64,000 bases of DNA, taken from contig JBBMOA010000001.1 of the NCBI GenBank assembly GCA_037954235.1, positions 1,229,001 through 1,293,000 on the forward strand, written 5' to 3'. Each line of letters starts with the position of its first letter. Positions within the stretch are counted from its first letter, which is position 1. The translations under genes were made by a program, and so were the position numbers. Below, piece by piece: positions 32,865 through 42,667 of the stretch. This DNA comes from Aulostomus chinensis (taxonomy: Eukaryota; Chordata; Actinopteri; Syngnathiformes; Aulostomidae). Under the pieces are notes generated by a model. That model did not search any database and was not told the DNA's origin. It worked only from the letters and a program-made list of their open reading frames with translations.

Positions 32865-35800
32865 ATGGCGGTCCGGTTACGAGTCCTAATAGAAGAACAA
32901 AACATACAGAAGCTGATGCTTCCGGCAGGAATGCCTCATACAGTGGAAGACCTTGTTTCAGTTGTTGGTAAAACTTTCCAGTTACATGGGGAATTTGGAC
33001 TATTATATGAAGACGAAGACTTTGGGAACCATTTTTTTACTCTTACCTCAACTGCGGATCTGCACCACAAGGCCACTGTGAAAGTGGTAAGAAAAGAACC
33101 ACTGATCACCCTTGACCTACACCCACTACCACTGCATAAATCAGGACTGTCCTCAACAGTGAGCTCACTGGACACCACTCATGAGAGTAAAAGTGAATTT
33201 GACACCCATCCGGGAGATCCTGATCCATCCTCTCAAGTGTCTGTGCATCGTCCAGCTCAAAGACACCATCATTCTCCCTGGTTCATGCCGCTCTGCTCCA
33301 TGGCCAGTGCCATTTAAAATTCCACAGTTTTCCCGTGATGTTGAGCTTATCCTTGCAGATGCAAACAAGTCTTATCAAGACACTGGAATACACTTCCGAG
33401 ATGCAAGAGTGAAATCAGCAATAATGCATGACCTTTCAAAAGTAATTTTCTCTGTCACTGCATACCCCACAAATGAGCAAACAACCTCAGTGTCTGAAGC
33501 CCTTGTTCAGAAGTTTCCATGCCTTCAGGAGCCGGGATCATTTGCTGGGTTATACGGCTGGCAGCAGCGCATCAAGTACCAAATGCACAATTACCGTGCC
33601 AAGCTAGAGTCACCAAAATATGCCTATCCTGAAGTAGAAGTCAACACATTAAGGAGGAAGCATCCAGACGGTAAAGGTCCCGCTAAAAATGTGAAAAAGC
33701 CAAAGAAAGCCGAGGTAAATGATCTCCCTCCGCATCCTGCTGGAGAAGATGAAGACCCGTTGGAGAATGAGAGACTTGAATTGATCAGTGAAATAAAAAA
33801 GAAGAATAATGCAAAGACAATCGCAGAAAAAATGTCCAAAACCTTTTCAAGTCGAAGAGTCGAAGTGGTGACCCTCAGCCCATCCATCAGTGTCTTCAAA
33901 GAAAGGTGGCCCGCATTATTCAGTGAGGCTCAGGTGAGAATGTTTGATCATCTTTCTCTCCACCAAGAAACATTCATTTGTTTACTTTAACTTTGATGTC
34001 TGGTGTCTGCCATTGAACGTTTCGTACACTGTTCATTGACTCGTTCACCACATCAAAGAAGAGTTCCGTCGTATAACGACAATGTCCTTGGAGGGGACAT
34101 TCATGCTTAAACTTGATGGGTACACACCCCGTCTTCTGCAGCTGATGCGTGCAAAAGGAGGAGCTACTGGTTCCAAGATGCGTCCTCTGCTGGACTCTAT
34201 AAATGAGGTATGTTTGCTTTGAGGAATGAGCAAGATGTGATTGAAGTGAAATAGAAGTGAAATCATTTGAAACATTTGCATTGTCATCCATGAAGTGAAA
34301 GCTCTAACCAAGAGTTCATCATAAAATCAGTGAAGTGTCAAATACTGTGTGTGAAAAAGTGCCTTCAGTGTAAGGGCATGTAAATGTGTATTTAATAAAT
34401 GGATCTCCTCACAGTCTCAGAGCATTTACCAGAAGAGGGATGGAGTTCTCCGCTGCCTCATCAGTCATCTTGGGGACAGGCAAGAAGAGCTCTTCCAAGA
34501 CTGCCAGGTATGTTGGGAAGTGACTGATGGCTGACTGGCCTCCTTTACCTGCTTTCCCTCCTCCCCTACCTCCTCTCCTCTGTTATCTTTTCTCCTCTCA
34601 TCTCTCCTCTCTCCTCTTCTCCCATCTCTGCTCTCTCCTCTCCTCTCATCTCTGCTCTCCTCTTCTCTCCTCTCTCCTCTTCTCTCATCTCTGCTCTCCT
34701 CTCTCCTCTTCTCCCATCTCTCCCCTCCTCTCCTCTCGTCTCTCCTCTCTCCTCTTCTCTCATCTCTGCTCTCCTCTCTCCTCTTCTCCCATCTCTCCTC
34801 TGCTCTCTCCTCTTCTCCCATCTCTGCTCTCCTCTCTCCTCCCATCTCTCCTCTTCTCTCATCTCTGCTCTCCTCTCTCCTCTTCTCTCATCTCTGCTCT
34901 CCTCTCTCCTCTTCTCCCATCTCTCCCCTCCTCTCTCCTCTTCTCTCATCTCTCCTCTCTCCTCTTCTCTCATCTCTGCTCTCCTCTCTCCTCTTCTCCC
35001 ATCTCTCCTCTGCTCTCTCCTCTTCTCCCATCTCTGCTCTCCTCTCTCCTCTTCTCTCATCTCTGCTCTCCTCTCTCCTCTTCTCTCATCTCTGCTCTGC
35101 TCTCTCCTCTTCTCCCATCTCTCCTCTCCTCCCATCTCTCCTCTTCTCTCATCTCTGCTCTGCTCTCTCCTCTTCTCTCATCTCTCCTCTTCTCCCATCT
35201 CTCCCCTCCTCTCTCCTCTTCTCTCATCTCTCCTCTTCTCTCATCTCTGCTCTCCTCTCTCCTCTTCTCTCATCTCTGCTCTCCTCTCTCCTCTTCTCCC
35301 ATCTCTGCTCTTCTCCCATCTCTCCTCTCCTCTCTCTTCTCTCATCTCTCCTCTTCTCTCATCTCTGCTCTCCTCTTCTCCCATCTCTGCTCTCCTCTCT
35401 CCTCTTCTCCCATCTCTCCTCTCCTCTCTCTTCTCTCATCTCTGCTCTCTCCTCTCTCCTCTTCTCTCATCTCTGCTCTCTCCTCTTCTCCCATCTCTCC
35501 TCTCTCCTCTTCTCCCATCTCTCCTCTCTCCTCTTCTCTCATCTCTGCTCTCTCCTCTTCTCCCATCTCTCCTCTCTCCTCTTCTCCCATCTCTCCTCTC
35601 TCCTCTTCTCCCATCTCTCCTCTCTCCTCTTCTCCCATCTCTCCTCTCTCCTCTTCTCCCATCTCTCATCTCTCCTCTCTCCTCTTCTCCCATCTCTCAT
35701 CTCTCCTCTCTCCTCTTCTCCCATCTCTCCTCTCTCCTCCCATATATATACACCCTTAAATTAAAAAATCACATGCTTTTTCTTATTCCTTTTTAACATG

Positions 35801-36098
35801 GAGGACTCATGTGAGGACCACAGAACAAACGATGAAGGTGATCCTGGTCCATAATGTCATGGCTGAGGAGGATCCCGCAGAAGTGTCAGTTGTGATTGAG
35901 GGCAACCAAGTTCTGGCTGGGTGTGGAAACCCAACCAACGCCTGCATGCTGTTGATGGGCTTGATCTGTGCCCTGAACCTTGAGTATCCCAAAACACTCC
36001 AAAATACCTTCCAAGTATTCCAGAAACTCTTCTTGGAGCTTGATGGAGCAAAGCTGTTCAAGAAGGTCCACACCCTCAAAACCAAGCTAATGGAATGA
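32865..36098 (+). pseudogene. PB1/SAMD3-like transposon-carried gene, multi-exon, frameshifted
   Basis: Exon 1 starts MAVRLRVLIEEQNIQKLMLP and has a PB1-like fold segment (LYEDEDFGNHFFTLTSTADL, KATVKVV). Near 33,180-33,255 the frame shifts by one base. It then continues DTIILPGSCRSAPWPVPFKI, YGWQQRIKYQMHNYRAKLES, KNVKKPKKAEVNDLPPHP and RWPALFSEAQ, to a GTGAGA donor at 33,931. Further exon-like blocks are about 34,053-34,206 (EEFRRITTMSLEGTF...KMRPLLDSINE, then GTATGT), 34,415-34,507 (SQSIYQKRDGVLRCLISHLG, between ACAG and GTATGT) and about 35,804-36,098 (MAEEDPAEVSVVIEG...FQKLFLELDGAKLFKKVHTL, then stop). This is a protein type found in very many copies in fish genomes and often labelled SAMD3-like; its role is not established. 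The frameshift marks this copy as probably dead. Confidence 0.75.
34557..35741. repeat. 1.2-kb TCTCC-type pyrimidine repeat
   Basis: Pure-pyrimidine-biased tandem DNA made of CTCTCCTCTTCTCCCATCT-like units of 14-30 bp, with interspersed GCTC variants. It lies in the intron between the 34,415-34,507 exon and the last exon of the SAMD3-like gene. The 410-codon plus-strand ORF and the Arg/Glu-rich minus-strand ORFs are compositional artefacts. Confidence 0.95.
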
Positions 36099-36109
36099 AC
36101 TATTTACAT

Positions 36110-36401
36110 CAGGGGTCCCCATCATGTGCCATGGGGGGCTGAGAGAATGGAGCTTTTTTGGTTTCTTTTTCAAGCAATCCCCCCCCCCCAAAAAAAATCA
36201 AGCCATCAAAAACAAAAAAAATTGCAAACAGATACAAAATTTAAAAAAAGACTCCAACAGATTTGCCTTTTTTCTTTTCCTTGTTTTCTTTTCTTTCTTT
36301 TTTCTAATTAGTTCTCTTGGTCTCTGGTCGATGGTGTCGCGAGTGGTTGGAATGAAAACCTGCACACTCGGCCCTCCATGGGACATGATTGGGGACTCCT
36401 G
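36110..36401. mobile_element. hAT-like miniature transposon
   Basis: The terminal inverted repeats match well: CAGGGGTCCCCATCATGTGC on the left and, on the reverse strand of the right end, CAGGAGTCCCCAATCATGTC followed by CCATGGAGGGC. CAGGGGTCCCC ends are typical of hAT elements. The flanks ATTTACAT and CTTTAACA are only loosely alike, so an 8-bp target duplication is not clear. It has no coding capacity and is inserted just after the SAMD3-like stop codon. Confidence 0.75.
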
Positions 36402-37359
36402 CTTTAACACTCTAAAAGCAGCTTCTCCATCGTTGAACCACTCTTCCTCTCAGCAGATTTCTATTCCCTCTCTCTTCTCGTCTCTTTACTCTCTCCGTTA
36501 CACTGAGGTGACGGTGGGCTTCGTTTGTTCAGCTGGAAAACATGAGCTGTTCCTTTAGTTAAAGAAGCATCAATCACACGGCCGCTTCCATGCACCAGTT
36601 TCTACCTTAAAGACTGATCATCTGCTGATGTTTGATGCTTTATAGTTCTCCACTATGTTGTCTGTTGCATCTGAGAGAAATGCCCACTATGACATAGTTT
36701 CCTTCACATTTATGACTGAAAATGGTCGACTGTAAAATGTATTTAGGAGCATGTTTGAAGATAAAGACCAGGATGAAGTGAAGTCACAGCAGCCTCTGAA
36801 CCAGTGTTTGTCACCGTTCATGATTTCAGTTCGATGATTTCAAGAATAAAGCCGATAGCTTCTGAATGTTCACAGTCTATTTTATGTCATCTCCTGTCCT
36901 TCCACATCAGTGCTCTGTGATGCAGGACCACACACCTTTTGGAAATATGGACAAAGGCTCCCTTTATGTTGTGTCTGCTTTTAAACTTTTTGTTCATTAA
37001 AAACATTGACATTTTCACCTGTTTGTCTGAAGCAAGTTTTTTGAGGTCAATCTTACCTTCCTTGAATAATTAATGTTTATTTACTCATAATAATCAATTT
37101 TGAATAATAATTATTAAGTAACTAGTGTAGTAGTACTAACAATCAAGAGTAAATACTACCCAATTTCATTGAGTAATTAGTAGTTGAATGTACAGCGGAA
37201 TGTGAGGTGAACTTTACTCAATTTATTTTAGTATGTCATAGCTTTTTATTTGAGGTACTTTATACCTAAAATATGTCATTAAATCTACCTAAATAAAGAG
37301 TGCAAATGTACCTCAGATTTATTGGGTAAATACTATAGGTGGTTTTTTACAGTGTACAT

Positions 37360-38148
37360 ATGTTCATGTCTGTGTAGGTCCATGTGTGTATCGTTCAGCA
37401 TGAGTGTCTATAAACTGATCTTTTGATTGAAAGGAAGGGTGATTTTGTTGAGAATGTGATCATTCAAAGTACACAGTGAAATGCTTTAATATATAAGAGC
37501 AGCAAATAAAACTGATTTTAAAAAATTAAAAATCTCTCTCTCTCTCACACCATTGGTCAAGGCAGACACAAAGATCACGAGAATCTGGATCTTGTGTTTG
37601 GCTTCAGTGAAACCAAACCAGATGAACCAACAAGTGTTCATTCTGGTGGTTTTTCAAACTCTCCAAAGCTGCTTTTATTTTGGCTGTTGAAACTTAGGAA
37701 CGGTGAGTTCTCTCTTCTTCTTATCTTTAGTTCTGAAACCGTCTGTTGTCACGGTCCAGCAGCGATGCCTCTCGGTTGCTATGGTTACTGAGCTCAGAGA
37801 GAAATGAGAGACCGAAGACAAGTTTCCTCCAAGTCTCCTCAGCAGAGTCGTGTGAGGACAAGCAGCAGAAGTCTCAGCCTCCTGTCCCTTTTAGAGCTGA
37901 TCAGTCTCTCTCTGCAGGGTCCAGTCGTCCCTCCCTGCTGCTGCTGCTGGTTTTTCTTGAAGTTCATTGAAAATCCAAGCAGAAGCAAAGTTGATGTGAG
38001 TGACATCATCAGAGAGAAGCTGCTAATCTGATGAAGGACCACAATCAGGATGAAGAATTGGTGATGAAGATCACAACGTCATCAGCAGAAAATCTGAATC
38101 CTAGTTCTTCTAGTTCTAGTTCTTCTCATCAAGCCTGTGTGCGTGTGT

Positions 38149-38152
<4 letters not shown>
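37360..38152. other. DNA between transposon and light-chain V, no gene recognised
   Basis: Unique sequence with a short (TC)n near 37,532-37,545. Several short ORFs have no domains; I found no second V segment here. Confidence 0.45.

Positions 38153-38153
<1 letters not shown>

Positions 38154-38212
<59 letters not shown>
38154..38212. repeat. (GT)n microsatellite
   Basis: About 58 bp of GT repeat, 55 bp from the V-segment recombination signal. Confidence 0.97.
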
Positions 38213-38213
<1 letters not shown>

Positions 38214-38267
38214 AGCAGCTCCCAGCTGCAGCAGTCAGTTCAGTTTCACTTCAGTGTGACTGAGGGA

Positions 38268-38295
38268 GGTTTTTGTACGATGGTTTTTCACAGTG
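38268..38295 (-). promoter_or_regulatory. V-segment recombination signal, 12-bp spacer
   Basis: On the minus strand, directly after the V coding end: heptamer CACTGTG (38,295-38,289), a 12-bp spacer AAAAACCATCGT and nonamer ACAAAAACC (38,276-38,268). The nonamer equals the consensus; the heptamer keeps the essential CAC. A 12-bp spacer on V is the kappa-type arrangement and pairs with the 23-bp signal on J. Confidence 0.92.
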
Positions 38296-38751
38296 TGAAC
38301 ACCCCCTGACTGTTGATGCTGTGATAACTCTGACAGTAATAAACGGCTGCATCTTCAGCCTGAACTCCACTGATGGTCAGAGTGAAGCCAGAGTTTGATC
38401 CACTGCCTGAAAAACGAGCTGGAGTCCCTGATGCTCTCGAGGTGGCCCAGTAAATGAGAAGTTTAGGAGGTTCTCCTTCTCTCTGCTGGTACCAGGATAA
38501 ATAGTTCCCACTATAAACATCCTGACTGGTTGAACATGGGAGGGAGACGGAGGCTCCTGGAGCAGATCTCACTGCTGCAGGCTGAGTCACGGTGACCTGA
38601 CCTCTGGACTCTGAGGAGACACACACACAACCATCAAGCAGCTTCATCTCAGAGGACCCATGTTGATGGAGGACAGCAGCTGGACCCTCTGGACTTTACC
38701 TGTCAAGCAGCAGCAGAGGAGCGTCCAGACGAGGGCGGAGGTCAACGCCAT
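38296..38751 (-). CDS. Immunoglobulin light-chain variable segment (join 38,296-38,610 and 38,700-38,751)
   Basis: The leader exon begins ATG at 38,751 and encodes MALTSALVWTLLCCCLTG, a typical signal peptide, split before the last codon by a GTAAAG donor. The V exon starts after TCTCCTCAG at 38,610. It encodes ESRGQVTVTQPAAVRSAPGA, first Cys in SLPCSTSQ, core Trp in LSWYQQREGE, framework 3 RFSGSGSNSGFTLTISG, and second Cys in AEDAAVYYCQSYHS, ending at the recombination signal. There is no stop or frameshift, so it looks functional. It forms the antigen-binding half of the light chain after joining to J. It is transcribed opposite to J and C, so joining must invert the intervening DNA. Confidence 0.93.
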
Positions 38752-38868
38752 GTTTCTGATGAGCAGATTTCTGTGGCTTCTGTTGTGGTGACGGACAGCT
38801 GTCAGTCATCCAGGGTTCAAGTCTCAGGACTATAAAGTGTCCCGGAGCACTGGAGCATGGTGCTGCTG

Positions 38869-38876
38869 ATGCAAAG
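38869..38876 (-). promoter_or_regulatory. V promoter octamer
   Basis: In gene orientation CTTTGCAT, one base from the octamer ATTTGCAT that drives immunoglobulin V promoters through Oct factors. It is about 118 bp before the ATG, and a TTTATAG TATA-like element lies between them (about 38,830-38,837). The position fits light-chain V promoters. Confidence 0.65.
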
Positions 38877-38879
38877 TGT

Positions 38880-39456
38880 CTCTCTATGGAAATGTTCAGA
38901 GGGACTCAGCAGAGATGTGGACGCTCTGATGCTGCTGCTGCATCCGTCAATCAATCAATCACCTGATCAGAGTATTGATCAGGATGTGTCAGAGCTCCTT
39001 TTTAGCTGCTCTGACCTTCATGTGATGAGTACGGAGCCCTGGAGAGGCCAGAGAGACAGAAAACACATGTTGGAGCCAGATGTTGCTCCCACAATGGGAT
39101 TCAATTGATTTTTTTGATTTTTTAATGATGAACCTCGTTCATTTGTGGTCATCAAATAGAACCGGTTCCAAGTTCTGCATCAGAGGGAACAGGTTCTATC
39201 TCCTGGCCATGGATTGATGAACTGAGGGAACTTGTTCAAGTCTCGCTTTGGCCGCTCTGGGGCTCCGTAGCTTCCATGACTTCTCTTCATGTTCAGGTCT
39301 AATCTCTTGATTCATGACCATCTAGAACATGGAAGCAGACTTGTTGACCTGCTGCTGTGCTGGCAGGGTTCAAAGCAGCTCAGACGTTTGACTGCTGGCT
39401 TCTGACTCAAGTGGGTGTGTGTTTCCCAGTCAGAGAGTCGTGTCTCTACAGTCAGA
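38880..39456. other. V-J spacer, no gene recognised
   Basis: Unique DNA between the V promoter and the J signal. Short ORFs lack domains. This segment would be inverted on V-J joining. Confidence 0.5.
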
Positions 39457-39495
39457 GGTTTTTGTACGGCGCCTCAATGAGTTTGTGTCACTGTG
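39457..39495 (+). promoter_or_regulatory. J-segment recombination signal, 23-bp spacer
   Basis: Nonamer GGTTTTTGT (39,457-39,465), 23-bp spacer (39,466-39,488) and heptamer CACTGTG (39,489-39,495), immediately before the J coding sequence. The nonamer is the exact complement of the V nonamer and the heptamers are identical, giving a proper 12/23 pair. Confidence 0.93.
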
Positions 39496-39533
39496 GTGGA
39501 CGTTCGGTGGAGGAACCAGACTGGATGTTGGAC
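39496..39533 (+). CDS. Immunoglobulin light-chain joining segment
   Basis: The 38-bp coding segment reads WTFGGGTRLDVG plus one base. It has the diagnostic FGGGT motif of light-chain J and is followed by the splice donor GTAAGT at 39,534. Joined to V it completes framework 4; phase 1 matches the constant exon start. Confidence 0.93.
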
Positions 39534-40395
39534 GTAAGTTTCTGCTCAAACTCTGAGGAAAATGTTGTCCAGTTTGGTTGGAAATTCCATCTGGGAACAT
39601 TTGCAGCAGAGTTTTTGTGTGTTTTGAACAGTTTGTGTGTTGATGTGTTGAGTTCTCCTGCTTTAACGTGGAGAACGACTCCAAGAAGGTTTCTGTCCAA
39701 ATTCCTGTCAGACTGAAATTGAACTCCTTGAAGTGTAGAAATGATCCAATGGGTTTCCCTTCAGTTTGAAGTGTTTGATGAGTGAGGACTGAAGTCCACA
39801 TCAAGAAGAACGGACGCTTCCATTTGAAAATGGCCCAGTTTTACATGGTGAATGGAACAGATTTCATTTCATTTCAATGTAATTTTCTAATTTGCCGTTT
39901 GCTTGTCACTCATTTGCAGTGTTTGATGAGTGCAGGTTGAAAATCCCCTGTAGAATCATTGGTGCTGGTTGCTTCACTCTGCTTGGAGACTGTCAGCCTC
40001 AGTGAGGTGAACCCCTCTGTTCAAGGACTCAATCTGCTACAAGTCCATTCTACCAGCAGCTGAATCAGGGAGATTGGAATGTGTGGGGTTTCTTTGTTCT
40101 TCATCTTCATGACTGAACAGAGAAGCTTTAGTTGATGGCAGTTTTCAAAGTGGAGCTGCTGCCAAAGGGGCTTTCCTCCATTGTCAGGGTCCTGCTTCTA
40201 TTTGGGCGGTGAGGACTCTTTCTGAGCCGCTTCTTGAAGGGAAGTGAAACAATGTGTGAGTGAGTGACTGCTGGAGCAGAGAAACATCTGACAGAAACTC
40301 CTTCAAGAGGAAATCTGCTCTCACAGTCCTGGTGTCCAAGCAGCAGGGTTTGATTGACAGCTGCCCCGTCCTCTAACCTGAGCGGTGTCTTCCAG
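39534..40395 (+). other. J-C intron
   Basis: 862 bp from GTAAGT to CTTCCAG. No further J segment or exon was found. An intronic enhancer would be expected in such genes but no clear site cluster is identifiable. Confidence 0.7.
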
Positions 40396-40724
40396 GTGAT
40401 GTCCCTCCCTCCCTGACGGTGCTGCCCCCCTCCAGCCAGGAGCTGCAGCAGGAGAGGGTCACGCTGGTGTGTCTGGCCAACAAGGGCTTCCCTTCAGACT
40501 GGAGTCTGGCCTGGAAGGTGGACGGCAGCAGCAGCAGCGGCGGCGGGGAGGAGAGCAGGAGCCCCGGGGTGCTGGAGAAGGACGGGCTCTACAGCTGGAG
40601 CAGCACCCTGAGGCTCCCCGCAGACCAGTGGAGGAAGGTGGGCTCGGTGAGCTGTGAGGCCACCCAGGGCTCCCAGACTCCAGTGTCAGAGGTGCTGAGG
40701 AGAGACCAGTGTTCCCAGTCCTGA
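40396..40724 (+). CDS. Immunoglobulin light-chain constant exon
   Basis: Begins after TGTCTTCCAG; the codon split with J gives Arg, then DVPPSLTVLPPSSQELQQE. It has C1-set hallmarks: Cys in VTLVCLANKGF, Trp in SLAWKVDG, Cys in GSVSCEATQG, and the C-terminal RRDQCSQS whose Cys links to the heavy chain. A Ser/Gly-rich loop (SSSSGGGEE) sits mid-domain. Stop TGA is at 40,722-40,724, with poly(A) signal AATAAA at 40,829-40,834. It forms the constant half of the antibody light chain on B cells and in serum. It is an intact single exon. V, J and C form one cassette; kappa-type RSS spacing suggests the kappa-like teleost isotypes. Confidence 0.95.
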
Positions 40725-40828
40725 CCTGACTCACTGGGACTCTGAACTCTGCAACAGTTTTCCTCTGTAAACGTTGCCATCAGAATGTTTGCTGCTCCAT
40801 TTTGATTGTTGCTCTCCAGCTTCAGCTC

Positions 40829-40834
40829 AATAAA
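40829..40834 (+). promoter_or_regulatory. Poly(A) signal of the light-chain constant gene
   Basis: AATAAA 105 bp after the stop codon, the usual distance for immunoglobulin light-chain transcripts. Confidence 0.85.
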
Positions 40835-40859
40835 AACCTCTTCATCACATCAGTCCCAT

Positions 40860-42667
40860 GTGGAGCTGCGTTGTTCCAACAACACTGAGCTCTCAGCTCA
40901 TAGCAGTTCTACAATAAAGGTTCCAACACAACGTTCCATTGATCCATGAACAAAGCAGGCAGTGAGACCATGATGATGTCACATCTGTCCACTGTCCAGA
41001 TGTCAGAGCTGAAAATGATAGGATGCCATGTTCCCTTCAACAACAGTCCAGCAGAAAGCCACCATGAAGACCTGAGGAGGAGCAAGGCAGCTCACCACAG
41101 TCAGGAACTCCCAGTCACCTCAACAAGGTTTCTGTCCACTCACGTTCAACCAGACCAGCAGATCACCTGCATCCCCACTGCCTCACCACCAGAGGGCAGT
41201 AGAATATCAAATCTAGAGGTTCGGTCCATTGTGTCACGATGACATCAAAGACAAAATTCTGAAATCAAAGAGTAAAAAAATATCCTGGGTTCAAAGATTT
41301 CTGAAGTCAAGTTTTGGAAGTCGATCATGAACATGAACCTCCAAGTCTGAAGTTTAAACTGGTAGCTGTGGTTTGACTGGTTTGTTGTTTAAGTTACCAG
41401 GTTTGTAAATACTTTCCCATTCAGGGCCTTGAATTTCAGGGGAATCCTTCAACCAAGTCATGTCAAAATAAGGGCATTTCTGGTTCCTTGAAGCTGCCTT
41501 CGATGCTCAGCCACAGGTAAATCCCTCCTCCTAGTAACAGGACAAAGTAAACATTGTCCCCATGGTAACAGCCTCTCCTCACTGGTCACTACACAGTAGG
41601 AACATTCCTAAAACATGGCTGCAGCTGATTTATGCTCATTGTTCACGGGGAAAGGAAAGTTTGTTTGAAGGTGAAAAGAACATTTAGATTATTTTTGATG
41701 GTAAAACCAGATTTTACCAGGAGTTTCTCCATTAAAACAGAAATGTTTGAGTTTCAGCTGATTTGACTTCCTCAACAACATTGGATTCCATTCTTCTTTC
41801 ACTCACAAACCAAAAGCTTGAGACCAAATGAGGGCTGGACTGTAAACTGACTGGTCTCTGGCTCGCGCTAAGGAAGTTAGCATGTTTGTGTTCACCACCC
41901 CTTCCTAATAAGATGTTTGGAGTGTGCAGTCAACGCTGGTCTGATCTGTTCAGATTAGCCACACCCTCATTGGGACTCAGTAAAGTGAGACAGGAAGGTT
42001 CCACTTCTAATGGAACATTTGAACGTTTGGAAGGAAGCAAGAGAGCAAACTGGCTTGCAGTGTGGCTCTGGTTCCAGTGACGTGCTCCTGGTCCTCCACC
42101 ATCAATCCTCTCTAGTTCAGCTCCAACCCACCACAGAGCTTCAGGCTCCTGGAAGACTTCTCTACTTTCCTCTGAACCTCCAGCTGAAACCCAGTTTGCA
42201 GTGCTGTTTGTTCCATGCAACTTACCTGACACAAACATCAGCCACACTGCACTGTCATGTCAAAGGTTGGTTTCTATTTAATCACTGAGCAAACGGAGAG
42301 CAAACCAAACCCTCCAGGATGCTGCCTCCCAAAAACAATTCCCTATGAATCATTCCATGACCTGGAAAACCACATCTGTCATGAACAGACTGGAATGTCC
42401 TGTGAGCAAAGAGTTCTGTGGAGGAAGAACCAGACGAGGCTTCCAAGACAGACGACGGAACACAAACATGCAGTCCACCCAGGCAACATGGACTCTGAGC
42501 AGTTGGTGCAGGGCTGCCATGTTTCATTCACTAGCAAACATTCTATGATACCCAGCAGACTACAAACTACTGAGGTGTCACCATTGACTCTACTTTAAAC
42601 AACTGGAGTCACATCCAGTTTGAAGGTTTCTGACTTGGATCAACTTCATATTTTTATGTAACGGCCT
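40860..42667. other. Intergenic DNA, no gene recognised
   Basis: Unique-looking DNA with short unconvincing ORFs. A fragment resembling the 3' part of repeat family A (ATGACATCAAAGACAAAATT) lies near 41,238-41,260. No additional V, J or C segment was found. Confidence 0.45.

Larger units (their letters stand above)
30109..37359 (+). mobile_element. Degraded ~7.2-kb DNA transposon with CACTG ends
   Basis: The two ends form a perfect 13-bp inverted repeat: ATGTACACTGTAA at 30,109-30,121 and TTACAGTGTACAT at 37,347-37,359. If the element proper starts at CACTG (30,114) and ends at CAGTG (37,354), a TA dinucleotide flanks both sides. Between them lie a transposase-like relic (31,833-32,412) and a PB1/SAMD3-like gene relic (32,865-36,098), both on the plus strand. 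CACTG termini suggest the CMC (CACTA/EnSpm-Chapaev) group, but TA-target superfamilies cannot be excluded. That all this DNA moved as one unit is inferred from the matching ends. Confidence 0.65.

Noticed and set aside
34527..35759. 410-codon plus-strand ORF and Arg/Glu-rich minus-strand ORFs
   Set aside because: They run through a TCTCC-type tandem repeat; the encoded Ser/Leu or Arg/Glu repeats reflect base composition, and exon blocks of a recognisable gene flank the repeat.
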